From Balanoglossus misakiensis (lineage: Eukaryota > Hemichordata): a stretch of 64,000 nucleotides of DNA. The translations under genes and the position numbers were made by a program. Positions within the stretch are counted from its first letter, which is position 1. Each line of letters begins with the position of its first letter. Where the stretch lies: NCBI GenBank assembly GCA_040954595.2, contig CM082576.2, positions 10,788,001-10,852,000 on the forward strand. The letters are read 5' to 3'. Under the pieces are notes generated by a model. It was not told the DNA's origin and did not search any database. It saw nothing but the letters and a program-made list of their open reading frames with translations. Positions 1-13,260 of the stretch are shown in pieces.

Positions 1-14
1 GTACATAGAATTAC

Positions 15-2260
15 CTTGTGTGGGTTGGGTGCATAGTCATTCATGGACTGCATGGTGTGTACGTCTATGTTGCCAAGAGACAGCTGTACGGCCAGTTTAT
101 CTGGTAGACGTCTGAGGTTTATCGGTTAAGGAACACGGGTTTTGGGTAGGGCGTTTAATATGACCAGGTGTATTCAGACACAACTTGCACTCTGGTCCAC
201 ACACGACCTAGACCCAGTTATCAGACATACATATATATCTGACAGTGTGATTGTAACTACTGGTAAAATCTGATTACAGGTATTGCTCTTGTTTGAGTCA
301 GTCAGTCAAACATGGTTATAAAAGAACTCGGACGAACACCAGACAGGGAATGACACAGCCACAGTATGGGATAACAACAGCAACAAAGGATACTTTCCGG
401 CATATTCCATATCCTGTGGATCCACATTCTCCGCATACGGATTCAGCGGCACTACTTTTCTTTGCACCGGATCAAACGCCAGCTGATACAGGAAGGTGTT
501 GTTGGCTCGGATGAAACCATCAATGTACTCTTGAGGCACCACTAAGTGTGTCTTCAGATACTGTCCAAGTCTTTTCAAAATCTGCATTGAAGATGGCATG
601 ACAAAAACAAGCAGTTATTGCCTCACTCTGCCAGTGCTACGAAAATTTTTATACAAATATACAAATATATTTGTACTCTTATAACTTTGGATGAAGTTTG
701 TCTATCGCAAAGGTCTGGAAACCACTGGCCTAAAGTCGCACCTGAGTAAGATCTGGAGTGGTGGCCAGGCGGAAAACTTTCCAAGCTTTCTTCAGTCCAA
801 TGTTGGGCAACGATGGCAGGTAATCGCACCCGGACATGATGCACATGTATCGAAATCTGTCATAGTCGTATCGACCACCCATCTTCATGACTTGGTTGAA
901 CTTGGACTTGTCAATCTCCAATCCATTGCCGTTCAAGTCCATCTTGACCATCACCTGAGTGGGGGAATAAAAATAAATGAGTCTAAGTGAACAAAAAAAA
1001 GTAAACTTTCAGAGGACATAGCAACACAAACTAGCTTGAAGGGGCAGTGTGTAGGTTTGGAAAGGTGGGCGGGGTCAAAGTTCAAACCTTGTCACATCCA
1101 AATGCAGTCAAATCTGAATCTTCAGTAATCACACACTGAGCCATGCCTGTTCTGCTCAAGTACGCCAACTGGGCGTCGGCTTCATACGGTGCCACGATGC
1201 AGTCAACTCCTAAACTCCTCGCAGCCTTCAAAAGAAAACAGAAGTAACCAATGATTTGAAAATGCTTACAAGTGAAGAACATTGTATATTTTCAATTTTG
1301 CTAAGTGTACAAAATATTTAGCAAATCTCAACCACAATAGGTAGTTCCATGACCTATGACCCCATAGTCATGGTGGCATTCCAACCACGTGGTTCAACTA
1401 ATGAACCCACTATATTCTTTAAATTTTCACACGAATGTTCTCTTATTTTGTTTTCTAGCAATTTTAATTCATGGATTTCAATTGATGTTTAGCATAAATA
1501 ATGCCAATCATTCTGCTACGCATAAATGAAATGCGTTCGACTGACTCTAACAAGCAACTCAGTCCCTCTCTTACCTTCATGACATCAAGTGCCATCTTAG
1601 ATGTTACATTGATGCATTTTGTAAAACAGTCTCTTGCTTCACTCACTTTACCCTCTCTGAGAAACTGTTTACCCTTTGCATGGTTTAGTTCTCTACGCCT
1701 GGAAAAAAATATCAATCATAGAAATTTGATATTATACAGGTGTCCGTCTGAACACAAATCACCATTGTGGGGTTGCGTGTATGTCAATCAATGGGAAATG
1801 TACATCCTGAAGTTAGAACTGACTGATTATTTTCACTTACTCTCTTCTTGACTTCTCCACACCTGCTTTGGATTTGAGATTACAGCCATCAAAGACAAGG
1901 ATTGGCTTCACTTTGTAGGAGAGTAACATGTTGACGTATTTCAAGACATACCGGACATACCTGAAACAGAACGGGAAATTGAATTTGAATGTACAATGAA
2001 ACTGGCTACAGGAAGTGAAGAATATTTTTCATAGCCGAATACATCACTGAATAGTACTTTGACAAATCACATTACAGATGTGTATCGCAGATCACTTACT
2101 GATCAGTTGCTTCTCCTTTTGCCAGTTGCATAGCACAGGCAAAGGCGCCTTTGTGCAACCAGCAGTACGTGTCAACGGCCACGGTGTAACCAGCATACTT
2201 CTTGATATTCGTTTGCTCCGTTGCATCTTTTAGGAATGGTAGCAGGCCCTGTATACCCAT
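15..2260 (-). CDS. EXO1: Exonuclease 1 (5'-3' exonuclease/flap nuclease), N-terminal 347 codons, cut by the left edge
   Basis: Nuclear nuclease of the FEN1/XPG family, used in mismatch repair and DNA end resection. Coding exons in transcript order: 2260-2100, 1960-1841, 1698-1575, 1225-1088, 954-742, 581-394, 111-15. All junctions are GT-AG and the phases join to 347 codons without a stop. The start ATG (2258-2260) gives the family N terminus MGIQGLLPF. The metal-binding acidic residues are all present: D30 (VAVDTYCW), D78 (LVFDG), E150 and D152 (APYEADAQ), D171 and D173 (ITEDSDL), D225 (SGCDYL), followed by the IGLKKA helix-hairpin-helix region and [12 protein letters not shown]. The last exon ends at a donor at positions 14-11, so the C-terminal mismatch-repair-protein binding region lies outside the window. 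Divergent from YIPF4. Identification is near certain. Confidence 0.96.
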
Positions 2261-2798
2261 ACCATTGACATAGCACTGAACTGAAAATAAAAGGTGGAGT
2301 AAGATGAAATTGGTAAAACTTGTGATTCGTGCTTTTGGAAAATTGTATCTAGGGTTAGGCTAGCTGCAATAACACAAAAACCAAGGCAACACCTCGATCT
2401 ACTGAACTGATGAGGTGTGGAGCAAACCTCATGATATTGACAACGCCCACAAAATAAATCGAAGACAGGTCATGCTGGATTATGTAAGGCCTGTGGCGTG
2501 TGGATCCATGGAGCATGTATACAGTATATTAATATTACGAGTCACTGACTGTACTATACATCACTCAGGTCCAGGGGGCCGTTTACTATTATTACTCAAT
2601 GTAATGAGCTCGAGCTTCTCTCTTGTGACGTACAACGGTACACCATACACGTAGTAAATGTACACATCATCATCATCATCGTCGTCGTACTGTCAATGAC
2701 ACCGTTTTGCGTACATCGGTGGTGCAATTTCGCCACCCTTCGTTGCACCAACCATACCATATTGTTATAATTCTGTGGTAAGTGACGAATAACCTTAC

Positions 2799-2920
2799 CT
2801 GCAACCAGAAAGAAACCCACATAGGCAAAGAATTATTACACAAGCGTTTACGGAGTTTCTAAATTTCCCGCGAGCCGTCTGAACATCACGCTCTGCGCGA
2901 GATAAAATACAAGATGCGAG
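2799..2920 (-). other. EXO1: Probable 5' UTR exon of EXO1
   Basis: On the minus strand a good donor (TTGCAG then gtaaggt) ends an exon at 2799. The coding exon begins at an acceptor (tattttcag) whose exon starts at 2280, about 20 nt before the ATG. A non-coding first exon joined across 2281-2798 explains both signals. The upstream limit is a guess, because no transcription start can be read directly. Confidence 0.5.
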
Positions 2921-2935
2921 AACAAGAAAGCTGCC
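2840..2935. promoter_or_regulatory. Probable bidirectional promoter between EXO1 and YIPF4
   Basis: The inferred EXO1 leader exon and the YIPF4 start codon leave only about 170 nt between the two genes. The stretch has CG dinucleotides (for example around 2850-2900) and no clear TATA box, as is usual for head-to-head housekeeping genes. The position is inferred from the gene models. Confidence 0.35.
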
Positions 2936-2970
2936 ATGGGTGGCGCTGTTGAAGTGGCCACGAAACAGAA

Positions 2971-5918
<2,948 letters not shown>

Positions 5919-6569
5919 ACTCCCTGACTTTTATGGGGTTTTTTTGTACATGGCATATATTCAACCATCAGTTTTCACGAGCAGCATATTAAGTTATTTA
6001 ATTGCAAGTTTTTAAATGTTTAAAGAAAAGGCTATGGTCCAGTTATTGAATTTGTGTTATGTACAGAATCAAAGCTTTATTTTTCATAAAGGTATCAGAT
6101 TTTTTAGAGGGTTAGAATATTACACTGGATTCAGTATGTCCTTGTCAGCAATATTACTGAAAAATTAGTTTACCCAACCGTCTTAGGTGTCATAATAAGA
6201 AATGGCAATATTTTGTTTATCGTATATGAACCTTTTTTTTAGGATTTTAATGCACTGCAAGTGATCCACACAAACTTTCTGTAGATATACATACATGTAA
6301 TACAATCAATGTACATGTACTATATTCATCAGAAACGTTGATCCAGACTATGCTCAAGATATTCTGTTATCAGGTGTCCATCCTAGTGTCACTGTACTTT
6401 CTGTATTTGTATTCAAATGATTAAACATTTTATTTACAGCAATCACTTGTCTGCCTTTGTGTGCCAAAGTTTTCATCAAAAATACAAAAAAACTCGTCGC
6501 AAGTGCTGTGCAAAGTCACTATATGGCCGCCTTTGGTCATTCTCGATCTCAACAATCTTTTGTTTTTGC

Positions 6570-6582
6570 TAGAGGGCGCTGT
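6570..6582 (+). promoter_or_regulatory. CTCF-like core motif just upstream of the TPR gene start
   Basis: TAGAGGGCGCTGT lies 26 nt before the ATG at 6608. It fits the AGRKGGCRSY core of the CTCF motif. The same 13-mer recurs at 10483-10495 near the end of the same gene. Function is inferred from motif shape only. Confidence 0.3.
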
Positions 6583-6607
6583 ATTGTTTTGAATCTCAAA
6601 TCCAAAT

Positions 6608-7175
6608 ATGGCGGAAGACTTCGCGTTAGGCAATGAATTATTCGTAGATGAGAAATACACAGAGGCTCTGGTAAGATACATTACACTACATTGGTCGTTT
6701 ATTAACTGAATTCATTTCCAAAGTCTCCAATTTGTCGTGCCGTGAGCTAAATCCACCGCCTGACGTATATTGGTATTTTGGGTACAGTCACTGTAGAAAT
6801 GCCCGAGGGATTGGCCATAAACACGACCTTCGGAGAGATGGAGCTAGCACTAGTACCCTTTACACCGTAAAATATTCCATTCTGCTGTTCCACTTATCAA
6901 ATGTAATTTCGTAGGCCCACGGCAGATTGTCACAAGGGTGGGTTGGGCCGGGGTTGGTCCACGTCCTTAGCTAGCTACTGCTGGGCAACTCGCTTAGCTA
7001 CATCCATGATGACGTCATTCACCTGGTTTGAACGTGTCGCGCCAGATCTGATGCGTGGATCTCTGGTACAGTTTGCACCACGGCAGCATTTCCATCTGAT
7101 TCATCAAAATTTTGTCTTTCATTGTCACTACATCTGTATTCTGCTCCGCATTAGTCAAAACTCCTGTATCTCAAC

Positions 7176-7231
<56 letters not shown>

Positions 7232-7268
7232 GTCATCATCATCATCATCCCCCTCCTCCTCCTCCTCC

Positions 7269-7308
<40 letters not shown>

Positions 7309-10300
7309 TCATCATCATTCATCATCATCAATGTCTTACTGTTTTGTACTTTTAATCTACTGTATTGACAGGGTGCATTTACAAGGGCCGTTGAAACAGA
7401 GCCACAGAATGTCAAGTATTTCCTACAAAGGTCAGCGACCTTTCATGCACTGAAGAAATATCAAGGTACACATTGCATGGAAGTGATTTGCAAGTGTTTT
7501 TTTTGTATTTGTTTGGCTTTTATTTTGTGTCTGGTATAAAGTTGGCCAAACTGCTGCTTTGATTTGACATTTTTTTGTCTGTATGTTGTTTTTGTTTTTG
7601 TTTTTCAATACAGATGCCTTAAATGACGCCGTTACAGCAATAGAGTTGGACAGCCGCAATGCCATGGCACACTTTAGGAAGGGCCTTGCATTGTTTGAAG
7701 TCAGTGATGTACAGAATGCTTACAAGGTGAATGAATGTAAAAAATGTGCTGTATTAATTGGTCTTTGTCAGATTTGTCCAAGTTAAAGCCACAGATCGCC
7801 ATGAGCATGTGTGGCCCTAGCATTTTGCAAGGCGTAAATGTTATTCTGTAACTAAAACACTTATTTTTGTCGTTGTAAATGAGCATGTATTCGTTTTGCC
7901 ATAAGTGATCGCTGTTTGCTGTCTTCTTATGAAAATTATGTGTTATACATCCTCCCTAATGCACAACTGTTGGGGTCTGTCATAGTGGTAGGGGGCCTGA
8001 TTGCCATGTTGAGTACAGTGGGGGAAATCAGATAGGAAACCGTGACATGGTCAAAATCATGAATTACTTCACTGAATTTTGTGCGTTGATCAATTTTTGT
8101 GTTCATTGATAGATTATTTCACCAATGGAATGACACACTTGAATTTACTGGGCTCAGTTGTACCAATGTATTTTTCTCATCCACAGGTCTTGCAAGATGG
8201 AAAGCAGCTAGAAACTGGTCCCACAGGTAACATAACATTTCTTATGTAACATTAACTTATAAGGTAGCGCAGAGTGTAGTCTGGGGTTGTATGTGTAACA
8301 CACAGATGAACTCATCACTTATATTATTTGAATCCAGTAATTTTGAAATAATTTTGAAGTAATTTTGAAAGTTGTAAAGTCTCCACTTGTGTCTTTTCTC
8401 ACAGCAAAGTTTGACAAATGGCTGAAGAAGTGCGAAGAAAAGATGGCGTCCCTGAAAGATATCGAGGCAAAAGCATTGAAGTTGAAAGCGCAAGGCAATG
8501 AGAAGTTCAAACAAAGAAATTACAAGAAAGCCGTGGAGTTTTACAATGAAGCAGTCCAACTACAGTAAGCACAAAAAAATATTCTAAAAGAAACTTGTTT
8601 TGTTTTCCATATTCATTTCGTAGATGGGCAGAACACCTCATAAAAATTGCAGATAATCATCATAATGTTGAAAATTCAAAGCTTTACCCCCTTCCGCTTG
8701 TTTCAGTCATCTTTCTCACACTTGGCTTATTTCTGCAGGATTCCAAACGAACCCAAATCACTTATATTAGGCAACATGGCAAATGCACTCCATAAACTTG
8801 GAAATCACAAAGAATGTTTACAGGCAGCTACCACGGCGACGGAACTCAATCCAACGTGGAAGAAGGGTAAGTTGATCAATATACAGGGGCCTCTAACCAG
8901 AATTTCCTCACTGGCCGCCTTGGTGCAAATTCTCTATTTACATTTGGAAGAAGTGTGGAAATTTTTCAGACTTGAGTGTGCATATTGATCCATGGTCATC
9001 ATATTCTGTGAAAAAAAAAGAACTCAGAATCTTTTCTTCTCTCCATGTGTCCATCATTTCCAGGTCAGTATTGGAAAGGCATGTCTCTGTTCTACTTGAA
9101 AGATCCAGAGGCGGCCAAAAGAGCATTTGAGGTAAGGACACTTAAATTATGTGTTTGTCATGGCAGTCTGTAATATCCATTGATGTGGTGTTTAACAGTA
9201 CTCCAACGTAATTCACCAAATGACACACCTGTCTACTGTTTTCTTTCCCCAGGCTGGCCTTCTCCTCGACCCGACAGATGAGGACTTCAGGGCCAAGGTC
9301 AACACCATACAGTACTGTCAAGATCACAGCGCGGACCTGGAGTCGGTGTCGCCCGAAGATCAGCTCAACATTTACCAGTCCGTTCAGAAGAACATGACCT
9401 TCATCAAAACAGACGTGGGTAGCAACTTTTGGTGTATTGCAGATATGGTAGTTGCTGTGGCCAGTGTCTTCGTGGAAACTGACAAGACGCTGTTATTTGT
9501 ACTGTTAATGTGCATTTCAAAAAGAATGCTGGCAGCATGTTACCTTCATGGAATTCGTCACTGGGCACGGGAGAGTCTTGTTTACTCATTATATCGACTC
9601 TTCCTTTTACAATGGTCATGATTTACCATAGACCACATTGGTTTCTTTCGTATTTTTACAGTCATTTGCCAAAGACATAATGAGACTGTCCAGAAGGGGT
9701 GAGTATACATCTAAAGTGAATGTTCATCCTGAGATATTTTCCCCTGCATTTCTTGAGAAAGTCGTGTTACCTCAGGAATTCAACAGGCATAACAATGTTT
9801 TAATTTTTTCTGTCAACTGTAGGCAAGGATAAAGTTCATGGTACACAACCGACGATCGTAGATCACATGGGTGCGTTGCTTCTGACGGATGTTCCTATAA
9901 ACGCGTAAGTTTACTGAAAAACCATTTTGTCTGTTTCCAGGCCATGACTAAAGAGCTCCTGTGAAATGAATGTGACATTTTGCATTCGTGAGTGCACACA
10001 GTGCTAAAAGTATTACCCTGATTTTCAATCACAACCCCATTTTAAGCCTGTTTTGAAACCTCTTTTTTTTCCTTCAAATTTTGTAGTCTTACAGAGAAAG
10101 ACATGCTTATTCAGCGCAAGTTGAAATCGGCCGAGATGCACAAGGTGTACATGTCGGTCATAGTGGACACGAAGACAGGAGCTCAGACGGTGATATTTCA
10201 AGACACGCCAGGACTCAATCAGATACAGAGTCTGGTCTTGAGGTAAGCCTTCACTTCCCCAGTCTCGAGTTGCTTTTTATCGGATGACTCGATTGACAAA

Positions 10301-10729
10301 AATTCACCAACTTTGAACTGAACCTTGCAATAGTGAGTGCAATTCACACCAATACAAGCGCATCAGATTGATTTTATGATTGACAGTTCTATCATAGTTA
10401 TTTATTTTTAATTCTGAGAGAGAAATGTGGCAATCTCACTCATTTCGAAACTGCTGTGCATTTTTAAAATCCAATATGGCCGTAGAGGGCGCTGTTTAGC
10501 GTGCAGAATGTTTCAGAAAGATGTGAATTTGCCGAACAGAGTCCCAGTACAGAGTTGGTGATCAGTGAGAAACCAGTTAAGTTCGACTAAAAGTAGTTGA
10601 TTTCCCCAGATATTTTACTGTATATAGCAAATTCACCCCAATGTCTACTTTCTAATATTACTTCCCAGGTTAACTGCAGCCGAAGCAAGCAAGTCGATGT
10701 TTAATGAGCACCTGGCTAAGTACACATGA
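6608..10729 (+). CDS. TPR-repeat protein, SGT1-like N terminus plus a second TPR block; ortholog not recognised
   Basis: Twelve coding exons: 6608-6670, 7372-7465, 7614-7726, 8187-8226, 8405-8564, 8739-8866, 9064-9131, 9253-9414, 9662-9698, 9823-9904, 10087-10242, 10669-10729. All junctions are GT-AG; 387 residues plus TGA. TPR1-3 (about residues 1-104) resemble the SGT1/SUGT1 TPR domain, including the FDKWLKKCEEKM-like segment that follows it in that family (about 106-117). TPR4-6 (about 126-233) resemble STI1-type repeats (ALKLKAQGNEKFKQRNYKKAVEFY region). The last 150 residues are polar and unrecognised. No CS or SGS domain is encoded, so it is not a complete SGT1. A co-chaperone or scaffold role is likely from the repeats; the partner is unknown. 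A poly(A) signal follows at 11073. The exon structure is very secure, the name is not. Confidence 0.9.
7177..7331 (+). repeat. (ATC)n microsatellite in intron 1 of the TPR gene
   Basis: About 150 nt of ATC units with a CCT-rich interruption near 7250-7270. It ends about 40 nt before the exon 2 acceptor. The apparent poly-His or poly-Ile frames through it are not genes. Confidence 0.97.
10483..10495 (+). promoter_or_regulatory. Second CTCF-like motif, last intron of the TPR gene
   Basis: Same 13-mer as at 6570, in the same orientation, preceded by CCAATATGGCCG. It could be a binding site or part of a dispersed repeat. Confidence 0.25.
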
Positions 10730-11072
10730 CAAATCATCATCACACCATTTTCAGACTTGTTGGCGCAACCAGGGCCAGAAAAGCCACTAAACTGAACAGC
10801 AATCTGCACTGCCAGTTTTCCCGGGGGAACAGGGTACACTGTACTGAACCTGTCGAGGCAAATATTGTTGGGTGACTTGATTCAACAGACAGAACAGCGT
10901 GACTTGTTCCGTTTTCAGCGACACACATGAGTGTTTGTGCAGTACATGTACCTATGTCTTGTCGTGGCAAACTCTGAAAGAACTTTGTGGACAGTCTTTA
11001 GTGTGGCGCGTTTTCTGGCCTTGGTTGTATCCAACGCCTCAGTTGTAATTTTACATGTTTCCTAACTTAGTA

Positions 11073-11078
11073 AATAAA
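11073..11078 (+). terminator. Poly(A) signal AATAAA of the TPR gene
   Basis: Canonical hexamer about 345 nt after the stop codon at 10729, with TG/T-rich sequence following from about 11105. Best candidate for the 3' end of the gene. Confidence 0.6.
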
Positions 11079-11805
11079 AACAACAGATGCAACTCAAAAC
11101 TTACATGGTGTGTGTTTTTGTGCTTTAATCATTAAACCGTTTGAGGTACCATAGCAACAGGTGGTTTTCGCCACAGTTCCCTGGTTACTACTGGTGACTA
11201 GCGATGACTAGTGATTTGTTTAATTACGACTCCAGAAACCAGAAAGTTCCAATTTGAGCATTCTGAAGGACAGGAACTTGATACCCTATGACTATTTTAT
11301 ACAAATATGCTTGTAGCGCATATATGACTACATTGGCACAATCACTTTATACAAGTACTTCTGCCCTGAGTTTTACTAGAGTTGTTGATAGAATATCATT
11401 AGCAGGAAGAGATGAGTTCTGAACACTAGCAACGCTGTGTAGTTTTGCAACCTAGCAATGGCTCCACTGGGGAAACATTCGTCTTGATAATGGCTGTAAT
11501 AAAAACTAAAGCGATGTAGTAGTGTATGTTCTCGCATTATGCAATAGATGTGCCAAGTGGTGATTATTCCCGACTTTGTCCGGGAACTCGGTGTGGACAT
11601 TGCACCCGTGTTTACAGCAAGGTCATTACTGTATCCAGGTGATGTGTGACCCGGAGGTCATGGTGTCAAGTGAAAACGAAAGAACTTGGGGGTCTTGGTT
11701 GGGCGTGGCGGAATTTCGGGCTCCTTGCAGAAGGTCAATCAGCGCAAGTACTTTCCACTTGTATTAATTTGACTGTAAAACTTTTTTTTTCGAGTGTGCC
11801 GCAAA

Positions 11806-11976
11806 ATGGGTTCTGAAACCGAGCTGAGTGGAACTGCGGCGGTAGTTCTCTGTTCATTAACGTTCGTTGCCGGGGTTTTCGTCGGATGGAAGCTGAACTC
11901 GGTGAGAAGAGGTTACAGCGACTACAGACGAAGGAAGGTCGAAGAAAAGGTCCGTCGGAAAGAGAGACGTGACTGA
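11806..11976 (+). CDS. MTLN: Mitoregulin-like mitochondrial microprotein, 56 aa
   Basis: Single ORF with a strong start context (caaaATGG). It has a short polar N terminus, one hydrophobic segment (about residues 9-27) and a strongly basic C-terminal half. The core FVAGVFVGWKLNSVRRGYSD has the vertebrate mitoregulin pattern G-V-x-x-G-W-x-x-N-x-x-R-R-x-Y-x-D, followed by an Arg/Lys-rich tail. The length, 56 residues, is the same as I recall for human MTLN. Known of the family: a single-pass mitochondrial membrane peptide that binds cardiolipin and supports fatty-acid oxidation and respiratory assemblies. Assignment rests on motif spacing, topology and length. The reading from a GTG four codons upstream is not needed. 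The gene stands alone between the TPR gene and CCDC60. Confidence 0.82.
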   Translation: MGSETELSGTAAVVLCSLTFVAGVFVGWKLNSVRRGYSDYRRRKVEEKVRRKERRD

Positions 11977-11994
11977 ACGTGTCGGGTCAGGCCT

Positions 11995-12000
11995 AATAAA
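11995..12000 (+). terminator. AATAAA shortly after the MTLN-like stop codon
   Basis: Hexamer 19 nt after the stop. It could give a very short unspliced transcript. It competes with the splice donor at 12041. Confidence 0.3.
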
Positions 12001-12844
12001 CCCACAAGACAGGTCTTTCGGCCTGTAGACGCAGACATAGGTAAGTCTATAATACCGTTTCTGGATATATCTTAATGTTTTACCTGTCTCTGTGAGTGTA
12101 CCACCCTCCCGAAAGAAATGACAAATATTTATGTTCAAAACACAATACAGAATACTAGTAGTACGCTTCACAACACGGTGGGGGTCACACGAGGTCAGGT
12201 CGGCGTCCCGAGCAACGAATCCACAAGTCTTTGTGCCAACCACTTCAACAATGGACGGGACAAACACCATTATCATGAGTTCCAGAGAGAGCTGCCAACA
12301 ATTATTCCGATTTGTCCTGACAAAAGACCGCCAATGCAAAGCCAGTTGGCGAATTATATCAAGGGATTCCAAAAGAGCAAATGAGTTACCGGCGGAGTCT
12401 ATAGAAAATTAAGCCATCATTGTATGCGCAGAAATTTTGACTTGGCTTAATTGGATGACTAAGGTCGATAAATCCGCGCGGTTTTGAATAGACTGTGATG
12501 GGTGATTTAGCATAATTGTATTGGGACATTTATTTTGGTATTTAATTATGGGTACAGACGTCGCTAATCACTCCAAAAGTGGATAGTCCACTATTCTCAG
12601 CAGACGACCAGGTATCATCGCCGCATATACATTTTCTACGTGACGGTGCGCACGGGGCCGTAGAATGCATACCCATGGGAACGACGTTCAACAAAAGAAT
12701 AAAAGGCAAAATTACTAATAGAAACACATATGACAGGTAAAATTCTTGATTAAAATGGGAGACCATACTACTGAACACATTGCTGACACTTTTATCTTAA
12801 TCCTGTGTGATACCAGTCGGTTTGTCTGCTTTTATTTTTTGCAG

Positions 12845-13260
12845 ATTCGGTGGAAGTTCTTCCTGTAGATGTAGCAAGAAGCGTGAAGCGTGAAGAAATA
12901 ACATATCATTGACAGACGAGACCGGCTGCTTGACACAAATGGAAAGTTGACGATAAACGACATCTCATATAGTGTAAATCGACATGGTCTTTGTAGTTCA
13001 CCTCTGGTAGAGTTATGATTGAGTCACATTTCCCGCCACACATTGCCGCTGGGAAGATGAAGATGCGGAGGTGTAACGTGTACCCAGCCATTCCTCTCCA
13101 TCTATGAGGAATCTGACATTTCACGCTCTCTATAGTTTTGTCTCACTTTTGTTTATTGATTTCTTTCCTTGATTTTATACTTCACTTTGTTTGTATACTT
13201 CATCACACTAGCCTTAAGATGCATGACTACACAGTACCAATAAAAACTGTCTTTGTCTTT
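12845..13260 (+). other. Candidate 3' UTR exon of the MTLN-like gene
   Basis: A strong donor (CATAG then gtaagt) lies at 12041, 65 nt after the MTLN-like stop. A strong acceptor (polypyrimidine then tttgcag) ends at 12844. AATAAA at 13239-13244 gives a natural end. Together they suggest a spliced 3' UTR. Read from signals only. Confidence 0.4.

Noticed and set aside
6943-7453. Long frames with poly-His or poly-Ile
   Set aside because: They are the (ATC)n microsatellite read in different frames, inside an intron of the TPR gene.
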